A stretch of 10,945 nt of DNA, taken from positions 1-10,945 of the forward strand of contig CAJOFP010000066.1 of the NCBI GenBank assembly GCA_905233795.1. Direction: 5' to 3'. A program made the position numbers and the translations under genes. The notes under the pieces were generated by a model, which ran no database searches, was not told the DNA's origin, and saw only the letters and a list, made by a program, of their open reading frames with translations. The stretch is from an uncultured Oscillibacter sp. (GTDB lineage: Bacteria > Bacillota > Clostridia > Oscillospirales > Oscillospiraceae). Below, in pieces: positions 5,633-10,945 of this stretch. How positions within the stretch are numbered: position 1 is the first letter of the stretch; the number at the start of each line of letters is the position of its first letter.

Positions 5633-6175
5633 TTAAACATCATTTTTTAATCTACCGTAAATATAATAATCACACCACATATTCACCATTTTCCCTTGTC
5701 TGATAAAGCCTTCCCGTGTATAGGAACACTTTTCCAACATCCTCTGAGAGGCGATATTCTCTATATGAACCTCCGTCCACAACCGCTGTAATTCAGTGTG
5801 TTCAAAACAGAAATTCGTGATTGCGTTCAGCGCTTCCGTTCCATAGCCTCTTCCCTGACAGGCGGGTGAAAGTCTTACCGCTATGGAAGCCATTCGATTG
5901 TTTTCAATGAGATAAACCCAAATATCTCCAATCACCTGATTGTCGCTTTTATGCGCTATTCCAAGGTGAAAGCTCTTCGACGGACGATTCTCTTTCACAA
6001 AAAGAAGTTCCGGATTCTTTTCCGTTTTACTCGGTCCTTTTCCCCAATATCGGTAGACAGACTTGTCTGACATCCATAATTTCAGCGCCGGAACATCCGC
6101 TTCCGTCATCGGTCGGAGATATAGTCTGTCCGTTTCTATGATTGGTTTATGCCTTACATAATCCGCAAGCGGCAT
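5633..6175 (-). CDS. RimJ/RimL-like GNAT acetyltransferase
   Basis: A 180-residue Acetyltransf_3-type protein, the usual length for this group, which acetylates ribosomal protein N-termini, small amines or antibiotics depending on the member. Landmarks: IIETDRLYLRPMTEADVPAL (12-31), VIGDIWVYLI (81-90), IAVRLSPACQGRGYGTEAL with the acetyl-CoA loop QGRGYG (107-112), and VHIENIASQRMLEKCSY (136-152). The N-terminal MPLADYVRHKPIIET is typical of the group. AGGGGGAAAAGG precedes the ATG, supporting the start. A good promoter lies at 6216-6244. The substrate is not predictable. Confidence 0.87.
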   Translation of the reverse strand: MPLADYVRHKPIIETDRLYLRPMTEADVPALKLWMSDKSVYRYWGKGPSKTEKNPELLFVKENRPSKSFHLGIAHKSDNQVIGDIWVYLIENNRMASIAVRLSPACQGRGYGTEALNAITNFCFEHTELQRLWTEVHIENIASQRMLEKCSYTREGFIRQGKMVNMWCDYYIYGRLKNDV

Positions 6176-6215
6176 TTCCTTTTCCCCCTAAAAAGATAAA
6201 TTTTGATTTTACGGT

Positions 6216-6244
6216 ATTGTAACACAGCCGGAATCCGTTATCAA
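6216..6244 (-). promoter_or_regulatory. Sigma-A promoter of the RimJ-like gene
   Basis: On the minus strand TTGATA (6239-6244) is followed after 17 bases by TACAAT (6216-6221), placing transcription start about 30 bases before the ATG. The spacer ACGGATTCCGG... is nearly the same as in the promoter at 7177-7205. Confidence 0.75.
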
Positions 6245-6323
6245 GTCTTTTTTTTGGAATTTTTATACAATCCGGAGAAATAAAACACAAGGAATATGCT
6301 CGAAGTTTTCATGCTGTCGCCGT

Positions 6324-6352
6324 ATTATACCGGATTGAAAATTACAAATCAA
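6324..6352 (-). promoter_or_regulatory. Possible second upstream promoter
   Basis: TTGATT (6347-6352) and TATAAT (6324-6329) are 17 bases apart on the minus strand, overlapping the stop codon of the PhzF gene. It would give the RimJ-like gene a leader of about 140 bases. That leader contains an 8-bp inverted repeat (6268-6275 with 6330-6337), whose upstream arm overlaps the promoter spacer. AT-rich DNA makes chance matches likely. Confidence 0.35.
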
Positions 6353-7124
6353 CCATAATTTCAGAAACCGCGATCAGAACCGCTTCCCCGCTGACGGCGA
6401 TTCTGTTGTTTTTCAGCAGTTCACAGTGAAGGCGGCCTCCGCGTTTTGACAGTTGAACGGCCTCAATGATCCGTTTTCCAAGTTCCATGCCCCAATAAGA
6501 GGCGATCTGACAGTGGGCGGAACCGCATACCGGGTCTTCCGCGATAGACAGTTTCGGCGCGAAACTTCTTGACGCGCAGTCCGCGTCCGTTCCCCTTGCC
6601 GTCGCGTTTTGAATACGACCATCCAGCTTTATCAACAGCGACTGATCCGGCGTCAGGGATCGTATTTGATTTTCGTCATTGAAGACACAGACCAGATCCG
6701 TTCCGAGTATCGCCCTGACCGGACGAATCCCGTATGCTTTTTCCATGTCATCCGTAACCGGAATTTCCTTGTATATATCAACAGGGAAATTCATCTCATA
6801 GAGATTTTTATTTTTTCTGACCGGCAGTTCTCCGCTCAAAGTATGAAATCGGATTATCTCAGCGTCCGGTTCATAGAAAGAAAATATCACGAAAGCGGAC
6901 GCCAGCGTCGCGTGTCCGCACAGTTCCACCTCCGTTCCGGGGGTAAACCAGCGGAGACGATAGCCGTCTTTTTCTTTTACCACAAACGCGGTTTCGGACA
7001 GATTGTTTTCCATAGCCAGTTTCATCATGGAAAGATCGGACGGCCAACGCTCCATGACGCAGACGGCGGCGGGATTTCCGGAAAACGGCTCTCCCGTGAA
7101 CGCGTCAACAATATACTGTTTCAT
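6342..7124 (-). CDS. PhzF family isomerase
   Basis: A 260-residue PhzF-type protein with the diaminopimelate-epimerase-like two-lobed fold. The founding member isomerises a phenazine precursor, but most bacterial homologues have unknown substrates, and no phenazine genes are near. Landmarks: YIVDAFTGEPFSGNPAAVCV (4-23), NNLSETAFV with the catalytic Glu44, WFTPGTEVELCGHATLASA (59-77) and EDPVCGSAHC (196-205). The start MKQYIVDAF has GAGGG 7 bases upstream; an ATG-like start 81 bases earlier would run through the promoter and is rejected. Slightly shorter than many homologues (about 260-300) but apparently intact. Confidence 0.88.
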   Translation of the reverse strand: MKQYIVDAFTGEPFSGNPAAVCVMERWPSDLSMMKLAMENNLSETAFVVKEKDGYRLRWFTPGTEVELCGHATLASAFVIFSFYEPDAEIIRFHTLSGELPVRKNKNLYEMNFPVDIYKEIPVTDDMEKAYGIRPVRAILGTDLVCVFNDENQIRSLTPDQSLLIKLDGRIQNATARGTDADCASRSFAPKLSIAEDPVCGSAHCQIASYWGMELGKRIIEAVQLSKRGGRLHCELLKNNRIAVSGEAVLIAVSEIMVDL

Positions 7125-7176
7125 CGCGTAACCCTCACAAATTTCGATTTTATAATTTTTTATGGTATTATAATAA

Positions 7177-7205
7177 ATTATAACATGCCCGGAAACCGTT
7201 ATCAA
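7177..7205 (-). promoter_or_regulatory. Sigma-A promoter of the PhzF gene
   Basis: On the minus strand TTGATA (7200-7205) and a perfect TATAAT (7177-7182) are 17 bases apart, giving a leader of about 45 bases. The -35 region and spacer share CTTGATAACGG and TTCCGG with the promoter of the neighbouring RimJ-like gene. Confidence 0.8.
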
Positions 7206-7298
7206 GTATTTTCTTCGGCTTTTTTCGTAATCTCAAAGCTGTCAGTGCTTTACGCTGCCGCTCCGAACGCCGCGACATCTCCCACAAACGCCATTTCA
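7206..7298. other. Spacer between recombinase tail and PhzF promoter, repeat-like
   Basis: This non-coding stretch continues from the odd tail of the third recombinase (7299-7406). It stays open in one frame on each strand, has coding-like composition and includes CCGCTCCGAACGCCGCG. A tight hairpin, AGCCGC with GCGGCT, lies next to it at 7328-7342. From memory the combination resembles a dispersed clostridial intergenic repeat, but I cannot verify that here. Confidence 0.3.
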
Positions 7299-8897
7299 AC
7301 CAATGTCATTCACTTTAAGAAATCCCCAGCCGCTTCGCGGCTTTGGCAGATTGTCAAGTAAGTGCAACAGAAAAAGAGGAAGAAAGAGAAGAAAAAACTT
7401 CAGCGGGCGATATATCGTTTCGTCATATTCCGTGAACTTCAACGGTTGCTGATCCAGCCATTCCCGTAATTCCTCGCGTTTGGCGTCCTGTACTCTCTTG
7501 CGTTCCTCATCCGCTTCCATAGCCGCTATCCGCTCCGTCAGCCTTTGCTTTTTATCGGACAGCTCTTTCAACTGGGCGTTCAGATCGGGATTGTCCATGT
7601 CATCCAGAACTTTTTCCAGCAGGAAGCTCTGTTCGGCGTTGAGAATCTCCATTCTCTGACGAAGTTCCAACAGACTCACGCCACGATTTCCACCGTCGCC
7701 CGCGGACAAACCGGCCGCTTCCAGAACGGCGTTCCGAATCTCAAACCGGTCGGCGGCGTATTGATTTAACGCCTGAACCACGCCGTCTTGTAACTTTCCC
7801 TCATCCATACTGGGGGAGTAATGACAGACTTTTTTGCCGTACTCCAAACGGTTGACGCACCGCCATACAATCCGTTTGATTCCGTTTCTTACCCATGTGC
7901 AACGTCTGTATGGACTTCCGCACTCTTCACAGAACAGCAGTTCGGAGAAAGCGTATTTGCCGGAATATTTCCCCTGTTCGGTTTTCGCTGTTTTCTGCAT
8001 GACTTTCCGTTTACTGCTTCGTCGTGACATTTCTTCCTGTACGCGCCGGAATATCTCACGCGGGATGATGCCCTCGTGATGGTTCTCCACATAATACATG
8101 GGACGCTCGCCCCGGTTCTTTTTTACCGTCTTTTTGATACAGTCCGTGACGAAAGTCTTTTGCAGAAGCGCGTCGCCGACATATTTTTCGTTCGATAAAA
8201 TATTATGAAGCGATTGATAAGACCATACCGTCGTCCCGGCCGCCGTCGGAATCCGATCTTTTTCCAGTTCTTTCTTGATGTCGCCCAGACTGGCTCCTTC
8301 CAGATACCGCCGATAGATACGGCGTACCGTTTTCGCCCCGTCCGGATCAATTTCCGGCTGACCGTCCGGTCCCTTGCGATAACCCAGAAGCCGGAAGTAA
8401 TGAAACGGGACATTGCCGGATTCCATACCTTTTTGTATCCCCCATGACACGTTCCTGCTGATTGACTCGCTTTCCGCCTGCGCGAATCCGCTGAACAGCG
8501 TCATCATAAACTCACTGCTCTGCGTCAGCGTATTAATATTTTCTTTTTCAAAGATTACCCCAATTCCCAGCGCTTTCAGAGTGCGGACAGTGTCAAGGCA
8601 GTCCAGCGTATTCCGCGAGAACCGGGAGAGCGACTTGGTCAGAATCATGTCGATCCGTCCGCGCTTGCAGGCGGCGATCATACGGTTGAATTCCGTCCGT
8701 TTCTTCGTGCTGGTGCCGCTTATTCCCTCATCGGCGAAGATTCCGGCCATTTCCCATTCGGGATTGTCATTGATAAGCTGTGTGTAATATGATTTCTGCG
8801 CCTCGTAACTGTTCAGTTGTTCCTCGTCATCGGTGCTGACGCGGCAGTAGGCCGCCGGGATGACGCGCACGATCCGTTTCGGCAATACCTGTTCCAT
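7296..8897 (-). CDS. Large serine recombinase, third of a trio, altered C-terminus
   Basis: A 533-residue large serine recombinase. The start MEQVLPKR has AAGGAG 7 bases upstream; the TTG 18 bases earlier is rejected. Domain order: resolvase-type catalytic domain (about 11-155) with AAYCRVSTDDEE and nucleophile Ser21, plus LTKSLSRFSRNTLD (86-99); recombinase domain (about 165-290) with ILSNEKYVGDALLQKTF; zinc ribbon with C323, C326, C347 and C358; coiled coil (about 405-475). Relatives normally end with a basic beta-strand segment after a YDE motif. Here, after YDETIYR (491-497), the tail becomes hydrophobic (LKFFLLFLPLFLLHLL) and runs into spacer DNA, so the last module is missing. It starts 39 bases after the second recombinase, probably in one operon. 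It would integrate or excise a mobile element. Confidence 0.88.
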   Translation of the reverse strand: MEQVLPKRIVRVIPAAYCRVSTDDEEQLNSYEAQKSYYTQLINDNPEWEMAGIFADEGISGTSTKKRTEFNRMIAACKRGRIDMILTKSLSRFSRNTLDCLDTVRTLKALGIGVIFEKENINTLTQSSEFMMTLFSGFAQAESESISRNVSWGIQKGMESGNVPFHYFRLLGYRKGPDGQPEIDPDGAKTVRRIYRRYLEGASLGDIKKELEKDRIPTAAGTTVWSYQSLHNILSNEKYVGDALLQKTFVTDCIKKTVKKNRGERPMYYVENHHEGIIPREIFRRVQEEMSRRSSKRKVMQKTAKTEQGKYSGKYAFSELLFCEECGSPYRRCTWVRNGIKRIVWRCVNRLEYGKKVCHYSPSMDEGKLQDGVVQALNQYAADRFEIRNAVLEAAGLSAGDGGNRGVSLLELRQRMEILNAEQSFLLEKVLDDMDNPDLNAQLKELSDKKQRLTERIAAMEADEERKRVQDAKREELREWLDQQPLKFTEYDETIYRPLKFFLLFLPLFLLHLLDNLPKPRSGWGFLKVNDIG

Positions 8898-8936
8898 ACG
8901 GATTCTCCTTTTCAAACCGGCTCCGGTACGATTCTG

Positions 8937-9713
8937 TTATGGCGATTGAAAGTACACGGCGATCTCGCTGTTTCGTGATATGGCGATATGGGAAATTTCC
9001 TGACGAAGCTCCTGTTCATCCAGCCGGATGTTGGAAGATTCCCGGTCGGGATTCGGACAGCGGTCGTATCTGGCGGAGACGCCCCGCAGAATCAGGGAGA
9101 CAATCTGATCCGGATCATCAGGATGTTCCAGAGCGCGGTTGACGGCGTTCGTCAGCCGTATGACTTCTTTGGATGGTTCATAGATATTCTCACGGGAATG
9201 ATTCCGTTTTTCCGCTATCTGTGATATAATTGACCTGATCAGTTCCGTATCAGGCAGGTCAAGCCGGACTCCGCAGGTTTTGCACTTTAGGCGGATATAA
9301 TCGCTGTCGGCTCCAACGGCGTCCATAAACATGATTTTTCCGCATTCGGCGCACGTCAGGAACGGTCTGAGACGCAATACGGGTCTTGACGAAATCTTGT
9401 TGCGATTTCCGCTTTTCCCTTGGATTTTCTCTTGAACCGCCCGGAACTGTTCGTGATTGATAATCGGAGGATAACCGTCCTCTCCGGCGTAACGCGGATT
9501 CTCCAGCAGACGTTTGATTTTATGCTTATTCCAGAACGTGTTCTCGTCACTGAACGGAATCTGATTTTCATTCAGCGTTTCCGCGATTTTCTGATAGGAC
9601 AGACCGTCCAGATAAACCGCGACGATTTGTCTGACCGTTACGGCTTCCCGTTCATGAATCGTCAGTTCTCCCATCTGATACCGATAACCATACAACATCT
9701 TTCGGTGGTTCAT
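8937..9713 (-). CDS. Recombinase-domain protein without catalytic domain, second of a trio
   Basis: A 258-residue protein that begins directly with the recombinase DNA-binding domain (MLYGYRYQMGELTIHEREAVTVRQIVAVYLDGLSYQKIAETLN, 6-48; then KIKRLLENPRYAGEDGYPPI). A zinc ribbon follows with C121, C124, C144 and C147, then a helical tail. There is no resolvase catalytic domain and no catalytic serine. Its ATG overlaps the stop of the upstream recombinase (ATGA, 9710-9713), so the short form is the native gene start and not a broken remnant. Such short partners occur in clostridial recombinase trios; a DNA-binding accessory role in integration or excision is inferred. Confidence 0.82.
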   Translation of the reverse strand: MNHRKMLYGYRYQMGELTIHEREAVTVRQIVAVYLDGLSYQKIAETLNENQIPFSDENTFWNKHKIKRLLENPRYAGEDGYPPIINHEQFRAVQEKIQGKSGNRNKISSRPVLRLRPFLTCAECGKIMFMDAVGADSDYIRLKCKTCGVRLDLPDTELIRSIISQIAEKRNHSRENIYEPSKEVIRLTNAVNRALEHPDDPDQIVSLILRGVSARYDRCPNPDRESSNIRLDEQELRQEISHIAISRNSEIAVYFQSP

Positions 9714-10945
9714 ATTCTTCCCTCCCGAAGCTGTTCCGTCAGTTCAATTCCGCCGTACAGACGGAACCGCAGACAGGTTTCGGATACGGCGGCGACGGAT
9801 TCCACAAGACACGCGAAGAGATTTTCATCGAAATTTTCCAGCTTGTCAGGTCCGGTTTTCACAGTGCGCATTGTCCGGATCAGAGATTCGATTAAATCCT
9901 CAATATCCTGATTTTTTAATATGATTCGCCGTTCCCGGCGCAGTTCAGTAATTTGCGTATTGATTTCACGCAGTTGTCGGTTGTACGCTTCCTCGTCTAT
10001 CAGGCCAGCCGTCCGGATTTTCGTGACTTTATAGCTTCTTTCCGTCGCTTCCGCGATTGCCCGATTGATGGCGAGCATCTCAGGATTTCCTCTTTGCAGC
10101 GCGGCGTTCAGATCATTCAGTTGTGAAACCGCGGGTTGAAGAACAGTCTCGATATTCTGTTTCAGTCTGTTGTACAGCGTTACAAACGCGGCGTATATTT
10201 TACTCTCCGGTATCCGTCCGACCGGACAGGCGGACGCGTTTCTGACGTGTGTCAGGCATGACCACGTCACGAAGCCGTTTTTCGATTTCTTTCTGACGAA
10301 AGTCGTTCCGCACTGTCCGCATATCATTTTTTTCGTCAGCGGGTAAATTCCCTGTTTTGATTTCAAACGGTAAGCCCGCAATCCCATCAGCCTCTGCGCG
10401 CGGGCGAAGTCGTCTCTGGATATAATGGCCGGATGCGTATTTTCAATGTAATACTGTTCCGCCGCTCCTTTGTTCGGCTTTCTGACAAACGGGAAAGCGT
10501 TCATGCTGTAAGTCTTCCGGCACAGCGTATCCCCGATGTATTTTTCGTTTGATAACAATTTCTGCACTGTCGCGGGACGCCAGTCGCCCCGTCCGGACGA
10601 CGTGGGGACGCCTTTCTTTCGCAGTTCTTCAGAAATCCACTCCGTACCGTGTCCCGACAGATAACTCTCGAACATCCATCGGACAATCTCCGCTTCTTCC
10701 GGGACAATCTCCAGATTTTTGCCGTTTACGATTCGATACCCAAGAGGGGCGAAACATGTAATAAATTCCCCGCGTTCCATTCTTCGCTGATAGCTGATCC
10801 GTTGATTCTGTGAGATTGACACGGATTCTTCCTGCGCCAGCGCGCTGTAAACGCTCACCATCATTTCGGTAGTGAGCGCTTCCGTTCCGATATTCTCTTT
10901 CTCAAAGTAAATCGAAACCCCAAGCGCCGTCAATTCCCGGAGAAC
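9710..10945 (-). CDS. Large serine recombinase, first of a trio (N-terminus off window)
   Basis: The last 411 residues are visible; the frame runs open through the right edge and most of the catalytic domain, including the serine, is missing. It begins VLRELTALGVSIYFEKENI, the end of a resolvase-type catalytic domain, with TEMMVSVYSALAQEESVSIS after it. The recombinase domain follows (GYRIVNGKNLEIVPEEAEIVRWMFESYL through LLSNEKYIGDTLCRKTY). Next come a zinc ribbon (MICGQCGTTF ... WSCLTH ... ACP), a coiled coil (about NTQITELRRERR) and an intact C-terminal strand segment (ENFDENLFACLVESV ... CLRFRLYGGIEL). It is translationally coupled to the next gene. It probably belongs to a mobile element extending to the right. 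Confidence 0.9.
   Translation of the reverse strand, partial: VLRELTALGVSIYFEKENIGTEALTTEMMVSVYSALAQEESVSISQNQRISYQRRMERGEFITCFAPLGYRIVNGKNLEIVPEEAEIVRWMFESYLSGHGTEWISEELRKKGVPTSSGRGDWRPATVQKLLSNEKYIGDTLCRKTYSMNAFPFVRKPNKGAAEQYYIENTHPAIISRDDFARAQRLMGLRAYRLKSKQGIYPLTKKMICGQCGTTFVRKKSKNGFVTWSCLTHVRNASACPVGRIPESKIYAAFVTLYNRLKQNIETVLQPAVSQLNDLNAALQRGNPEMLAINRAIAEATERSYKVTKIRTAGLIDEEAYNRQLREINTQITELRRERRIILKNQDIEDLIESLIRTMRTVKTGPDKLENFDENLFACLVESVAAVSETCLRFRLYGGIELTEQLREGRI

Noticed and set aside
6241..6312. 23-residue minus-strand open frame (MKTSSIFLVFYF...) in the acetyltransferase leader
   Set aside because: No good ribosome binding site, and it overlaps the -35 box of the main promoter; a leader peptide is possible but not supported.
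7125..7205. Longer N-terminus for the PhzF protein
   Set aside because: The extension is encoded by the promoter and AT-rich leader, while the MKQYIVDAF start has a proper ribosome binding site and matches the family N-terminus.
6609..7361. 250-codon open frame on the plus strand
   Set aside because: It is mostly antisense to the PhzF gene and then runs through the promoter and the repeat-like spacer; no start signal and no recognisable domain.

Overview
The window looks like a stretch of accessory genome from a low-to-mid GC Firmicute, most likely a gut Clostridia (Oscillospiraceae/Lachnospiraceae-like). This is inferred from the strong GGAGG-type ribosome binding sites, sigma-A-type TTGATA/TATAAT promoters, AT-rich spacers, and protein families common in that group: a TIGR04076 protein, a YunG-like protein, a Pro/Gly-rich beta-helix lipoprotein and a trio of large serine recombinases. 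Every gene I can support lies on the minus strand, so the window is read from right to left.

Right part (10945 to about 7296): three adjacent large serine recombinase genes. The first is cut by the window edge and has an intact C-terminus. The second overlaps it by ATGA and has no catalytic domain. The third has a full catalytic serine domain, but its C-terminal tail is replaced by an odd hydrophobic stretch running into a structured spacer (about 7206-7406). The trio suggests the end of an integrative/conjugative or related mobile element extending to the right.

Middle part (7205 to about 4226): a PhzF-family gene and a RimJ-like GNAT gene, each behind its own promoter, with the two promoters sharing an almost identical spacer. 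They are followed by a YunG-like protein with an unusual self-duplicated tail, a second GNAT acetyltransferase and a TIGR04076-family protein, ending at a probable terminator.

Left-middle part (4176 to 2009): a Phd/VapC-type toxin-antitoxin pair behind a perfect 14-bp palindrome. It is followed after only 20 bases by a beta-helix cell-surface lipoprotein gene, an unusual possible co-operon.

Left part (1920 to 1): an Rpn/PD-(D/E)XK nuclease gene whose C-terminus carries four-residue tandem repeats. It also has a strong internal ribosome binding site and ATG, exactly the layout of the described gene-within-gene Rpn toxin/antitoxin phage-defence systems. Then comes a 913-base gene-free stretch rich in hairpins, terminators and repeated motifs, and finally the start of a small ribbon-helix-helix-like protein cut by the left edge.

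Nothing here is an obviously unknown multi-gene machine. The best leads are the putative intragenic Rpn antitoxin, the recombinase tail junction, the duplicated promoter module and the structured spacer.
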